Positions 25,176 through 34,174 of a DNA stretch of 64,000 nucleotides are shown here, in pieces. Positions within the stretch are counted from its first letter, which is position 1. Every line of letters starts with the position of its first letter. The position numbers and the translations under genes are program-made. The DNA comes from Pelomonas sp963422775. GTDB lineage: Bacteria; Pseudomonadota; Gammaproteobacteria; Burkholderiales; Burkholderiaceae_C. The notes under the pieces are model-generated. The model had not been told where the DNA came from. It did no database searches and saw only the letters and a list, made by a program, of their open reading frames with translations. The stretch covers positions 1 to 64,000 of the forward strand of contig CAUJSJ030000035.1 in assembly GCA_963422775.4 (NCBI GenBank). Direction: 5' to 3'.

Positions 25176-25856
25176 ATGAAAGAGCAAGCAAAGGCTCAGT
25201 ACGAGGAACGCTACTGCGCTTTCATCGACTTCCTTGGGTTCAAGCACGCGGTGACTTCAGGCGCTTGGCAGCCGGACGACGCACTCGCCGCGATGAAGAA
25301 GGCCAGCAATGTCGCCACCGGCGACAGCGACGTCGCGTTCACCCAGTTCTCAGACTCAGTGGTCCTGTCAGCACCGGCCGATGAGGAGTGGTCGTTCCTT
25401 TCTATCGTTCTGGTCGCCCGCTTTCTCATCTTTGAACTGACAGCCCACGGCGTGCTGCTGCGGGGTGGAATCACCAAGGGCTTGATGTACCACCAGGACA
25501 ATCTCGCCTTCGGGCCCGCGTTCATTAGGGCATACGCGCTTGAGCAGGCTGCGGGCACGCCGCGAATCGTTCTTGATCGAGGGCTTGATGCTGACGCAGT
25601 GTGGCCTTCGACCATGGACGATTCTGAGATTGGAAATTTCAGGAAGCGCTCCATTCCGCAAGACCACGACAGCTGGCGCTACATCGACTACTTGTCGCCC
25701 CACTTGGCCGGAGAGTTTGGCGGTCTAGAAGAGGGTCTTCAAAGCCACTACGAGCAGTTGCGCGGCTTAGTCAAAGACAACGCCGCATCAGACTCGCCCA
25801 GTCTGATCTCCAAGTATGGCTGGCTGGATTCGAAGTTGAAGGCTGTAGGCCAGTAA
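25176..25856 (+). CDS. Class III nucleotide-cyclase-like protein
   Basis: 226 residues with a good ribosome binding site (AAGGGAG). Three blocks resemble class III adenylate/guanylate cyclases: AFIDFLGFK (Asp18, like F-x-D-I-x-G-F), QFSDSVVLS (Asp60, like the second metal-binding GD block) and LLRGGITKG (96-102, like the R-x-G-I-x-x-G strand). No receptor, membrane or HAMP domain is present. Stand-alone proteins of this type are mostly unannotated; some related cyclases act in Pycsar antiphage signalling. No Pycsar effector (TIR or membrane type) is adjacent; the nearest intact neighbours are the divergent PLD-like gene and an H-NS-like gene. Function is not established. Confidence 0.55.
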   Translation: MKEQAKAQYEERYCAFIDFLGFKHAVTSGAWQPDDALAAMKKASNVATGDSDVAFTQFSDSVVLSAPADEEWSFLSIVLVARFLIFELTAHGVLLRGGITKGLMYHQDNLAFGPAFIRAYALEQAAGTPRIVLDRGLDADAVWPSTMDDSEIGNFRKRSIPQDHDSWRYIDYLSPHLAGEFGGLEEGLQSHYEQLRGLVKDNAASDSPSLISKYGWLDSKLKAVGQ

Positions 25857-26333
25857 GCGCTGCACGCCGCAGCAAACGGCAAGTAGCGCCTGGCCGCACT
25901 GCTGCCCGCGTACCGACCAATCTCTCCTGAGATCGATCCCCGAGCAGCTACGCTCCTTATCAGACGACAGGCGGGAAGAGCGCGCCTGCCGTGACATGGA
26001 AAGGCTTTACATCGCCTTCCTGACGCCGAATGGAACCGGAGCAAGCGTCAAGGACCCCAGTTCGGACACCTCAATTGGCACGAGTGGCTCCGCTGTCACT
26101 CGTGGACGTAGTTGCTCCTCAATGCTCAGGGCGTAGCCAGCTTCAGGTGACCGGATGCGAAATGCCCTAGTACTCGAGCCGTGCCTTCACGCCAAGTCCA
26201 TCCCCTAATCAGCGAAGTGACGCGCTCTAGACGCTTGACATCGATAGTTGCCAATGCCGCAATTCGATCAACTAAAGTCTCTTCTTCAGGCAGGCCGCAA
26301 GGCAAATATCCAATCGTCAACAGCGAGCACTCC
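25857..26333. other. Region between the cyclase-like and H-NS-like genes
   Basis: About 480 bp. A minus-strand frame from about 26335 to 26126 gives 69 residues (SLLTIGYLPCGLPEEETLVD, RLERVTSLIRGWTW) that look protein-like, but it has no visible ribosome binding site and its start coincides with the H-NS-like start on the other strand. It is not called as a gene. Nothing else was recognised. Confidence 0.35.
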
Positions 26334-26873
26334 ATGGGCAAATCTCTATCAAGCATCCTCAGCCAGATCGAACGGCTGCAGAAGGAAGCAGCAGCTATTC
26401 AGTCAGAAGTCGTCGAACGCATCCAGAAGGAGATCGCCAAATACAGCCTGACGCCGGAGCAACTTTTCGGCCAACCGTCTGGACGTAGCCGCAGCGCCGA
26501 AGCAGCCAAGCCGAGTAAGCGGGCAAAGTCTTCTAAGGCACCGAAGACCGCGAGCGCCGGAGCAGCCAAGTACGCAGATGGAGCAGGCAACACCTGGGTT
26601 GGCAAGGGCCCTCGACCGCAGTGGCTTCGGCAGGCTCTCGAAGCAGGCAAGATTTTGGAGAGCTTCTTAGTTGGGAGTTCAGAAGCCGCAGTTACCACGC
26701 CTCAACCGACCACCAAGAAGCGAGCCCCAAACGCAAAGACGGCTCGTATGCCAAAGGCCACAAAGCCTGCCCGCAAAGCTGCGGCTCCTGCGAAAAAGCG
26801 CGCAGCCACCAAGAAGGTCACAGCTAAACGTGCCCCCGCTAAAGCTGCCAACGCCGCTGCTGTCGAGAGCTAA
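26334..26873 (+). CDS. H-NS histone-like DNA-binding protein with Lys/Ala-rich tail
   Basis: 179 residues from ATG 26334. The N-terminal half is a coiled-coil oligomerisation region (ILSQIERLQKEAAAIQSEVV). The DNA-binding motif of the H-NS family follows at about residues 82-110: KYADGAGNTWVGKGPRPQWL. The last 70 residues are a Lys/Ala/Pro-rich histone-H1-like tail (KKRAATKKVTAKRAPAKAAN). This BpH3/Bv3F-like form with a basic extension is common in Burkholderiales. It probably silences AT-rich acquired DNA and is often carried by mobile elements. The longer in-frame upstream start is rejected because the extension lacks family character. Confidence 0.85.
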   Translation: MGKSLSSILSQIERLQKEAAAIQSEVVERIQKEIAKYSLTPEQLFGQPSGRSRSAEAAKPSKRAKSSKAPKTASAGAAKYADGAGNTWVGKGPRPQWLRQALEAGKILESFLVGSSEAAVTTPQPTTKKRAPNAKTARMPKATKPARKAAAPAKKRAATKKVTAKRAPAKAANAAAVES

Positions 26874-27064
26874 ATCAAGAGTCTTCAAACGTCTGTCGCG
26901 CGGCCGCGGCGCTCTGTCGAAGAATGCCGCGCGCCATACAGGACACTCCTCCAGGCGTTTTCACTGACAGGAAGACGGTATCGCTCAGCCAAAGGATGTA
27001 GCCTGAGCGCGAGCTCTCTGCTTTTCCTCCCTAGCAGGCTTCATCGCCACGGCGTAGAAGGTTC

Positions 27065-27095
27065 AGCCCTCGGCGGTCGCCGAGGGCTTTCTTTT
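27065..27095 (+). terminator. Intrinsic terminator
   Basis: AGCCCTCGGC, loop GGTC, GCCGAGGGCT: a perfect 10-bp stem followed by TTTCTTTT. It lies 190 bp after the H-NS-like gene and just before the truncated chemotaxis receptor. It could end the H-NS-like transcript or be debris of the gene that once stood here. Confidence 0.8.
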
Positions 27096-27139
27096 GTCCC
27101 GCCACCTCTCGCGTCTCCCCTCTGCACGCTGCGAAAGGT

Positions 27140-27649
27140 GGTCGGTCGGTAATCAGTGCCAGTTCCAAGAAGATCGGCGACATCTTGGGTGTCATCGATG
27201 GCATCGCCTTCCAGACGAACATACTGGCCTTGAATGCAGCCGTCGAAGCGGCTCGTGCGGGCGAACATGGGCGCGGCTTCGCGGTCGTGGCAGCGGAGGT
27301 TCGGGCGCTCGCTCAGCGATCGGCCAGCGCCGCCAGGGAGATCAAAGGGTTGATTCAGGAATCGACTGCGAGGGTCGGAAACGGCTCGGCTCTCGTCAGT
27401 CATGCGGGGGAGACCATCCGCAGTGTGGTCGATGTTGTCAACAACATGGGTCAGCTGATTGAAGAGATATCGCACTCGGCCCATGAACAGGCTTCAGGTG
27501 TCGGGGTCGTCAACAGCGCCATGAACGAGCTTGAGAAGGCAACCCAACAAAATAGCTACCTGGTCAGCGATCCCAGTCGCTCAACAGACGCGCTTCGTGG
27601 GAGCTCGACGCGCTTGCTTGAAGCCGTTAGATTCTTCCGGGTTGTATGA
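27140..27649 (+). pseudogene. Methyl-accepting chemotaxis protein, C-terminal signalling fragment
   Basis: The frame reads SSKKIGDILGVIDGIAFQTN, ILALNAAVEAARAGEHGRGF and AVVAAEVRALAQRSASAARE, the hairpin tip of MCP signalling domains that contacts CheA and CheW. The ligand-binding, membrane and HAMP parts are missing upstream of about 27140. Only the terminal 165 residues remain, after an unrelated terminator. An internal TTG could start translation but would give a soluble fragment. This is a truncated relic; the breakpoint lies between the terminator and base 27149. Confidence 0.75.
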
Positions 27650-27880
27650 CTCCCCGTTAACGAGCCTCACTCGCAGCGCCTAGCTCGCCGCCCTGCTATC
27701 GCCGTCCCCACCGCCTGCGTTGTGGAGATATGTCGTCGACTGAAAGTGGTGGCTAAATGTTGGCGCCCGTGCCGTGGATGGGGATATTCATTGGCTAGAG
27801 GAGGCTTTTGGAGTGCAAGTGCGGATCGGCCGTTCGTCACCGCTGTCGCGCAGGCACGTAGTGGCCATTGAAATAGATCT

Positions 27881-28105
27881 GTGGTCCCCGCGTTGGGCGA
27901 GAACGACGCGAGCCGTATCGAAGCGACAGTGGTTAGGCGCGCTCCACAGGTGATGGTCAAGGTGACCGGCGGTGGGAGTGATACACGCGCAATCGCGGCG
28001 CACTTTCGGTACATCAGCAAGAACGGCCGGTTGGAGGCCGAGGATGATCGTGGCGAGACGCTGCGGGGAAGGTGGTCCGTGCGCGACCTCGCGTGAGACT
28101 GGCGC
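27881..28105 (+). pseudogene. Conjugative relaxase fragment
   Basis: The reading RRAPQVMVKVTGGGSDTRAI followed by AAHFRYISKNGRLEAEDDRG resembles the start of the nuclease domain of VirD2/TraI-type relaxases found on integrative and conjugative elements in Proteobacteria. The frame meets TGA at 28094-28096 and then DWRF, which would continue the relaxase; the next residues belong to an IS21 transposase. No catalytic Tyr or three-His motif survives. It indicates that the island once carried conjugation genes. Confidence 0.62.
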
Positions 28106-28400
28106 TTCAGCGGCAAGGGCCGCACCGTCAACGCGCGCTTCGCGGTGATGTGTTCGCACTATCTATACGACCCCGATTCCTGCAAGGTCGCTTCCGGCTG
28201 GGAGAAGGGTCGCGTGGAGAAGAACGTCCAGGACAGCCGTCGGCGCATCTGGATCGACGCGGCCAAGCACGCTTCGGCTTCTTCGCCGAAATCAATGCCT
28301 CGCTCGGCGAGCGCTGCTGCCCGCGGTGGAGCAAAGTCCGGCATCGCGAGCACAGCCAGTTCGGCGTGGCCGAGATGCTCGAGCGGGCGGTGACGGTGAA
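28106..28400 (+). pseudogene. IS21-family istA transposase fragment
   Basis: Directly after the relaxase relic and in the same frame comes GKGRTVNARFAVMCSHYLYD, then VASGWEKGRVEKNVQDSRRR, which is the end of the IstA catalytic domain (the Glu of the DDE triad is in WEKG-x-VE). After about 28265 the homology moves to another frame (FFAEINASLGERC, FGVAEMLE), showing a frameshift. No istB follows. With the repeats at 22374 this suggests a broken IS21-like element whose parts now lie 6 kb apart. Confidence 0.65.
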
Positions 28401-29800
28401 AATGCCATCGGCGCCGGTTCGGGAGACGCCGTGTAGACCACGGTCAGACCCCTCGAGTCGTTTGCGTGGTGGGCTCTTGCCGGGCAGACAATAAATTGGC
28501 CATGCTGGAATTTTCAATGGCTAGCTCGGCTATGCGGTGGTTGCCCAGGTCCATTGCTAGGTCGGTGAACTGGTCACTGATGCTCTTGAATCTGCCCGCG
28601 GCGCCGGCAGCGGCAGCTGAGCAGATCCGGTTTGTTGTTGCCACAGGACTGGTATCGAAGCTTGGGTTTGGGAACGGTCAGTGCTTGGCAAGCCTTGCCG
28701 GATCGCAGGGCTCAAGAGCGAGAGCACTTGTTGCCGGGCTCGTTGTGCAGTTGGACCTTTGCTCCGCAGCCTTAGTGGCGAGATATTTTCATCGTGCCAA
28801 AGCTACATGGTCTGAGCAGATGAATGGTTCGCGTCGACGAGCCGAGGACCGAGATCTGCTTGCCACTCCGATGTTGGAGATCCTGAGCGAGGCTGCCAGG
28901 TTGATGGCTGGCGACAAGCGCTGCACATTCGCCGTCTTCCGAAGTGGTCACGGGCATCGCTGGTCTATGGGAGGACGGAACCGAGTTACTACTTATCGCC
29001 CAACCCGAACAGCGTCGTTGCCCGCGTGGTGTTCTGGGCCAGACGGATTTCACGCACCTTGGCGTAGCTGAACTTCTGGTTGAGGAGAGGGATGCGTTGA
29101 CCGACCGTGCACGCTGGCGTCGATTGGTTCCACTAGTGCCCGTGATCGGTGGAGTCGGTGCTTCGGGTCCAAAGCCTTATGCCGCTTGGCTTGATCGCCC
29201 CGCCATTGCGCCTTGCCGGCGCTAGCTTTCGCCTTTGTTCACGGTTTGGTCGTCAGGTTCAGCACATGCGACGAGATCATGCCAATGCAACGTTGTCGTG
29301 TGGGTCACTTCGTCGCCCACGTCTGCCCATGGTCGCTCGCAATAGAACGGCTATCTGCGTCATAAGGATTTGCAAATAGGCCTACAGTGATTGATAGGTA
29401 AAACTCGGTTTCTCGAGGGAACTCACGCAAAGCACTGATCGACAGGCGAGAGCGCTTATCGGTAACACTAGGCTGGATCACACGGCGTCGTCAACATGGC
29501 GCTTCGATGTCCGCATGCCCGCGTGTGGCAAGTTAAATCCAAGGATACGGAGATCAGAATGAGCCACGAAGGCAAGTGCCCCATCCTATGCAATCTTGGA
29601 CACCAAGCCACGGCCCCGGCTCGTACCAATCGCGACTGGCGGGCGACGATGTGAGGCTACACCGTCACGACATCGCCTGACCCGGCTGCATCGACAAAAG
29701 TGTTCCGGCTGCATTGACCCCGGGGCAACAACAAGAATTGAATTTGAGATCGGGTGGCCATGGGTGTCCCGATCTGGGCTGATGAGGCAGGGAGACTGGC
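28401..29800. other. 1.4-kb stretch without a confident gene
   Basis: A plus-strand frame at 28466-29071 (201 residues, SKLGFGNGQCLASLAGSQGS) and a minus-strand frame at 28444-28644 (FKSISDQFTDLAMDLGNHRI) are both open; the minus one looks more protein-like, but neither has a recognised relative or a good ribosome binding site. 29072-29800 shows only short open frames. The stretch probably holds decayed island genes. Confidence 0.4.
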
Positions 29801-30304
29801 ATGGATATAGACCCGACGGACGCCGAAGGGCGCGCTGACGTCGGTGAGCCGTCTGCACCGCGCCTGAACGGTGACGCACGGCAGCGTGGTGGGGCTGTCG
29901 GCAAGAGAAATCTCGAGATAGCTCGAAGCCTCTGGACAGAGCTGCTGGCTCGCCTAACGCATGTCGCGGATGAGCTTGCCCTCCCGGAGACGGCAATGAA
30001 GATGCGGGGAATTGGCGTGCGCAGCATGGAAGGTGCGCTGACCAACATCGCACGTGAGTTTGCGCGAGCGAACCAGATTGCCCTGGCCACTGGGGCGGCA
30101 CCAAGGCCTCACGACATCATGAACCGCGCGAAGGCAATGGGCGTGATGCACGACTTGCGTTTTGACTACCTTGAGCTAGCCAGGGCATATCGCCTTCTGA
30201 CCGCGGAACTTGACCTTCCATGCACTTGTCACCGATTCCGCTGGTTAGAGGGGCGAGCCCAGCTTCATCAAAACCAGGCAAACGAGCTGGAGCGATCGCG
30301 GTGA
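29801..30304 (+). CDS. Hypothetical protein
   Basis: 167 residues, preceded by AGGGAGA at proper spacing. The sequence is soluble, mostly helical, with even codon use (ARSLWTELLARLTHVADELA, EFARANQIALATGAAP, LRFDYLELARAYRLLTAELD). The segment GIGVRSMEGALTNIAREFAR has an amphipathic helical look. No domain is recognised and there is no signal peptide. It is the last gene before the shikimate-pathway gene aroG and may be the last intact island gene. It reads as real from composition and ribosome binding site only. Confidence 0.5.
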   Translation: MDIDPTDAEGRADVGEPSAPRLNGDARQRGGAVGKRNLEIARSLWTELLARLTHVADELALPETAMKMRGIGVRSMEGALTNIAREFARANQIALATGAAPRPHDIMNRAKAMGVMHDLRFDYLELARAYRLLTAELDLPCTCHRFRWLEGRAQLHQNQANELERSR

Positions 30305-30401
30305 CCGGTAGTTCGGAACTCTCAAGGTCGCTATTGGCTCATGTGAGCGGTCATCGATAACAAGCGCGCCGTCTGAATCGTCGCGCAGGCTCGATCTGAT
30401 T

Positions 30402-30453
30402 ACAGAGGAGGCGGCGTAGCGCCGCCATGATTCAACAGAATGAACACCGCTAG
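30402..30453 (+). promoter_or_regulatory. Hairpin and tiny leader frame before aroG
   Basis: A purine-rich AGAGGAGG (about 30404-30411) is followed by a perfect stem GGCGGCG-TAG-CGCCGCC (30410-30426). An ATG lies at 30427 directly after it. That ATG opens an 8-codon frame (MIQQNEHR, stop at 30451-30453) that overlaps the aroG start at 30440. The arrangement could modulate aroG translation; it contains no aromatic codons, so classical attenuation by Phe, Tyr or Trp is unlikely. Confidence 0.35.
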
Positions 30454-31561
30454 AGCATTGGTCCGCGAGGACGAGCCGCCAGTCTTCGCAGCCACCCTTG
30501 ACCACACACACACCGACGACACCCGCATCGGCGCCGTGCGCGCGCTGATCAGCCCGGCCCTGCTGCTCGAGGAACTGCCCATCCCCGACGCGACGCTGGA
30601 GTTCGTGGAGCAGGCCCGCCAGCAAATCAGCGACGTGCTGCACGGCCGCGACGACCGCCTGCTCGTCATCGTCGGCCCCTGCTCCATCCACGACCACGAC
30701 CAGGCGATGGAGTACGCCCGGCTGCTGAAGACGGCGCGCGAGGAGCTGAGCCGCGACCTGCTCATCGTCATGCGCGTCTACTTCGAGAAGCCGCGCACGA
30801 CGGTGGGCTGGAAGGGTTACATCAACGACCCGCGCCTGGACGGCAGCTTCCACATGAACGAGGGCCTGCGCCTGGCGCGCCAGCTGCTGCTGGACGTCTA
30901 TGCCCTGGGCCTGCCGGCCGGCACCGAGTTCCTGGACCTGCTGTCGCCGCAGTACATCTCCGACCTCATCGCCTGGGGCGCCATCGGTGCGCGCACGACG
31001 GAGAGCCAGAGCCACCGCCAGCTGGCCTCGGGCCTCTCCTGCCCGGTCGGCTTCAAGAACGGCACCGACGGCGGCATCAAGGTCGCCAGCGACGCCGTGC
31101 TGGCCGCCAGCAGCGCCCACGCCTTCATGGGCATGACCAAGATGGGCACGGCCGCCATCTTCGAGACCCGCGGCAATGCCGACTGCCATGTCATCCTGCG
31201 CGGCGGCAAGGCGCCCAACTACGACGCCGCCTCCGTCAATGCGGCCTGCGATGCGCTGAAGACCTCGGGCCTGCGTGAGCAGGTCATGATCGATTTCTCG
31301 CACGCCAACTCCAGCAAGAAGTACGAGCGCCAGGTCGATGTCGGCCATGACGTTGCGGGTCAAATCGCGGGGGGCGATGCGCGCATCACCGGCGTCATGA
31401 TCGAAAGCCATCTGCAACCAGGCCGCCAGGACCTGGCCGAGGGCCAGACCAAGGCCGACCTCAAGCCCGGCGTGTCCATCACCGACGCCTGCCTGGGCTG
31501 GGCCCAAACCGAGCCGCTGCTGCGCGAGCTGGCGGCGGCCGTCCAGAAGCGTCGTGTTTGA
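30440..31561 (+). CDS. aroG: 3-deoxy-7-phosphoheptulonate (DAHP) synthase, class I
   Basis: 373 residues. It condenses phosphoenolpyruvate and erythrose 4-phosphate, the entry step of aromatic amino acid synthesis. Type I alpha motifs are present: VIVGPCSIHDHDQAMEYARL, MRVYFEKPRTTVGWKGYIND, GARTTESQSHRQLASGLSCP, VGFKNGTDGG and MIDFSHANSSK. Length and N-terminal extension match AroF/G/H enzymes that are feedback-regulated by an aromatic amino acid; which one cannot be told by eye. It is a monocistronic-looking housekeeping gene standing just outside the decayed mobile DNA. Confidence 0.94.
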   Translation: MNTARALVREDEPPVFAATLDHTHTDDTRIGAVRALISPALLLEELPIPDATLEFVEQARQQISDVLHGRDDRLLVIVGPCSIHDHDQAMEYARLLKTAREELSRDLLIVMRVYFEKPRTTVGWKGYINDPRLDGSFHMNEGLRLARQLLLDVYALGLPAGTEFLDLLSPQYISDLIAWGAIGARTTESQSHRQLASGLSCPVGFKNGTDGGIKVASDAVLAASSAHAFMGMTKMGTAAIFETRGNADCHVILRGGKAPNYDAASVNAACDALKTSGLREQVMIDFSHANSSKKYERQVDVGHDVAGQIAGGDARITGVMIESHLQPGRQDLAEGQTKADLKPGVSITDACLGWAQTEPLLRELAAAVQKRRV

Positions 31562-32289
31562 CGCGGCATTGCATGCCGATATCTACCCCAATTCCGTGAC
31601 CGTCAAGATGGACGTTTTCACCATCAGCGACTCTCGTTTGGAAGCGGACAGGTTCGAGTTTGGTACCGCAGCTCCGGCTGACGTGTGCGACGCGCTGGAA
31701 TCGTTGAGGGAGTTCGCTTCGGAGGCACGGCAGCCGCATTCGATCACCGAAGACATCGAAGGACGACCCCTGGGTCTGAGGTTATTCAGCCGAAGGGGTG
31801 GTCGAAAGGCTCAATGCTCGGAAAAGGAGGGGGCTGCCGATCCTTGTGATGCGCCCTTCTTCGAACCTTCGCGTGTCGCCGGATATGAGACATGTCACGC
31901 AAGCTTCTCCGAATCAGTGGCGAGCCCAGTGTCAAAGTCTTCGTGCGAGAGTCACAATGATTCATGGTCTCAATCGCGGGGTGCCTCACCTCAACAGGCG
32001 GGATACGTTTCATTTAGCTTCCCGCCCGGGCACCTCAAGCAGCAGCACTTCTGTTGTCTCCTCGAATCGCGCTAGTGGATGCACAAACGCAGAGGAAGGT
32101 CGCTGCCGCGTCACTGCTGCTGAAGCCGTCGGATGATGCTCACTGCCAGGCCATGTTTTTGGACCAACGCTTGCCTGAAGTGGGGCACTTGCCTGTGTTG
32201 TTGGGATAGCTGGAGTTGATCACTTGATTCACCACGCTGACGTTCGACATTGATGGGTCTTTCTTGAAGATATCCAGGGCCATGCTGGC
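31562..32289. other. Region after aroG, no supported gene
   Basis: About 730 bp. On the plus strand a frame from an ATG near 31608 (MDVFTISDSRLEADRFEFGT, AADVCDALESLREF-like) is protein-like for about 60 residues and then loses character. The minus strand over the same bases is also open. Either may be a truncated gene. No terminator of aroG was identified. Confidence 0.35.
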
Positions 32290-32859
32290 TCACCAGCAGT
32301 TGGAGGCATCGTCACCGAGGGCCGGTGACTTGAGCCAACGGATGTACTGGTCGGTCAGGTAGGTCGCGAAGCAGGACTCGCGCTCATGCTGCTGCAGTTG
32401 CCTGCCTGGCGCACTGATGAAAAGGCTGAGATGCCGGAGATAGAGCCGGTATTCACCTGGACTTGGAAGGTAAGCCCCACGAGGTTGTACTGGTCAAACC
32501 TCGTGAAGCCAAGAGCATTGAGCGCATTCAACACGGGCACCAGTTCGTCCCAGTCGATGTGTGAGTACTGGCTCATCACATACTGCTCCTGCTTGGTGTC
32601 AAAAGCCGTCTGTACGGCCTGGCAGATCTTGCCCAATGCGGCGCGCTTGGTAGCGTCCGAGCGGACTCGGTTTGGGTATGGATCCAAGGTGGTGTCGTCA
32701 GCCTGGAAGCTGGAAGCCGGCACGCCTGTAACCTGCACCGCACAATTCAACATGTCGGCATTGGTGTCGCTGGCCTTGCGCGACACATAGGGCGCAAACG
32801 AGCTCTTGATGTAGACAGCGGCGGTCGAATTTGAGCAAGTTATCGCAGCGGTAAGGGGC
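32290..32859 (-). pseudogene. Unrecognised gene, frameshifted and cut by the IS3 element
   Basis: The minus strand reads PLTAAITCSNSTAAVYIKSS, KRAALGKICQAVQTAFDTKQ, HIDWDELVPVLNALNALGFT and VGLTFQVQVNTGSISGISAF with good coding character. Near 32410-32430 the frame changes, and the C-terminus continues in another frame as HERESCFATYLTDQYIRWLK to CW and the TGA at 32290-32292. The upstream end runs straight into the IS3 terminal repeat at 32860. Two lesions (frameshift and insertion) make it a pseudogene. Family not recognised. Confidence 0.55.
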
Positions 32860-32909
32860 TGAACCGCCCCGGGTTTCGAGGAGGCTCAACACTCTGAGAG
32901 GATTGAGCC

Positions 32910-33233
32910 ATGAGCAAGTCGAACAAGTTCTCGCCCGAGGTGCGTGAGCGCGCGGTGAGGATGGTGCAGGAGCACCGAGGGGAGTACCCGTCGCTGTGGG
33001 CAGCCATCGAGTCCATCGCGCCCAAAATCGGCTGCGTGCCGCAGACGCTGAACGAGTGGATCAAGCGCGCAGAGGTCGATGCCGGCGTGCGCGAGGGCGT
33101 GACGACCAGCGAGGCCCAGCGTGTGAAGGAACTGGAGCGAGAGAATCGAGAGCTGCGCAAGGCCAACGAGATTCTGAAGCTGGCCAGCGCGTTTTTCGCC
33201 CAGGCGGAGCTCGACCGCCGCATCAAGTCCTGA
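32910..33233 (+). CDS. IS3-family transposase OrfA
   Basis: 107 residues: an N-terminal helix-turn-helix (FSPEVRERAVRMVQEHRGEY, IGCVPQTLNEWIKRAEVDAG) followed by a leucine zipper (VKELERENRELRKANEILKL), the normal OrfA build. It binds the element ends and combines with OrfB by frameshifting or translational coupling. Its stop TGA at 33231-33233 overlaps the orfB frame. Confidence 0.93.
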   Translation: MSKSNKFSPEVRERAVRMVQEHRGEYPSLWAAIESIAPKIGCVPQTLNEWIKRAEVDAGVREGVTTSEAQRVKELERENRELRKANEILKLASAFFAQAELDRRIKS

Positions 33234-34135
33234 AGGCCTTCGTCGACCGGCATCGCCAGCAGTTCGGGGTCGAGTCGATCTGCCGCGTCTTGCAGATCGC
33301 CCCGTCGGCGTACTGGCGCCATGCAGCGCGTCAGCGCAGCCCGGTGCTGTGCTCGCGTCGTGCGCAGCGCGATGCGAGCCTGGTGCCTCAGGTTCAGCGC
33401 GTGTGGCGCGCCAACATGCAGGTCTACGGTGCGGACAAGGTCTGGCGCCAACTCAACCGCGAAGGCGTTGCAGTGGCCCGCTGCACCGTCGAGCGCTTGA
33501 TGCGTCAGCAAGGCCTGCAGGGGGTGCGTCGAGGCAAGGCCGTGCGCACTACCGTCCCTGACCCGAAGGCCCCATGCCCGCTGGACCGGGTCAACCGGCA
33601 GTTTCGTGCCGAGCGGCCAAACCAGCTCTGGGTCTCGGACTTCACCTACGTCTCGACCTGGCAGGGCTGGGTCTACGTGGCGTTCGTGGTGGACGTGTTC
33701 AGCCGGCGCATCGTGGGCTGGCGCCAGAGCAGCTCGATGCACACCGAGTTCGTGCTCGATGCGCTGGAGCAGGCGCTGTATGACCGCAAACCATCCGACG
33801 ACGGCAGCCTGACGCACCACTCCGACAGGGGCTCGCAATACCTGTCCATCCGCTACAGCGAGCGGCTGGCCGAGGCCGGCATCGAGCCCTCAGTGGGGTC
33901 CAAGGGCGACAGCTACGACAACGCCCTGGCCGAGACCATCAACGGGCTCTACAAGGCAGAGGTGATCCACCGGCGCGGGCCGTGGAAGACCAAGCAGGCG
34001 GTGGAACTGGCAACGCTGGAATGGGTCGCTTGGTTCAACCACCACCGATTGATGGAGCCGTTGGGCTACATCCCGCCGGCCGAGTTCGAGGCCAACTACC
34101 ATCGACAACGCGCTGGTCAGGCCGCGACCGTCTGA
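33230..34135 (+). CDS. IS3-family transposase OrfB (DDE catalytic subunit)
   Basis: About 301 residues in the frame offset from orfA; the frame is open upstream through orfA, so an OrfAB fusion by frameshift is possible. The exact start is arbitrary. DDE residues are in place: Asp in LWVSDFTYVSTW, Asp in HHSDRGSQYLS and Glu in DNALAETINGLYK. The N-terminal segment (FGVESICRVLQIAPSAYWRH) is typical of the IS3 group. No lesion is seen, so the enzyme is probably functional. Confidence 0.93.
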   Translation: MKAFVDRHRQQFGVESICRVLQIAPSAYWRHAARQRSPVLCSRRAQRDASLVPQVQRVWRANMQVYGADKVWRQLNREGVAVARCTVERLMRQQGLQGVRRGKAVRTTVPDPKAPCPLDRVNRQFRAERPNQLWVSDFTYVSTWQGWVYVAFVVDVFSRRIVGWRQSSSMHTEFVLDALEQALYDRKPSDDGSLTHHSDRGSQYLSIRYSERLAEAGIEPSVGSKGDSYDNALAETINGLYKAEVIHRRGPWKTKQAVELATLEWVAWFNHHRLMEPLGYIPPAEFEANYHRQRAGQAATV

Positions 34136-34174
34136 CTTAAACCAAATGGCCTCCGCGATACCCGGGGCGGTTCA

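Larger units (their letters stand above)
32860..34174 (+). mobile_element. Complete IS3-family insertion sequence, 1315 bp
   Basis: The terminal inverted repeats are TGAACCGCCCCGGGT at 32860 and ACCCGGGGCGGTTCA ending at 34174; 15 outer bases are perfect and the match continues imperfectly inward. The 3-bp direct repeat GGC flanks both ends (32857-32859 and 34175-34177), as expected for IS3-family target duplication. Inside are orfA and orfB in the usual offset frames. Intact ends, TSD and catalytic residues suggest a recent and possibly still active copy. Confidence 0.93.

Noticed and set aside
25176..25856. A complete Pycsar operon
   Set aside because: Only a cyclase-like gene is visible; no TIR or membrane effector with a cyclic-nucleotide-binding domain is adjacent.
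28094..28096. Selenocysteine or stop-readthrough recoding at the relaxase TGA
   Set aside because: No selenocysteine element or selenoprotein family; surrounding genes are truncated, so simple pseudogene decay is enough. The different stops elsewhere (TAA, TAG) also argue against one recoding rule.
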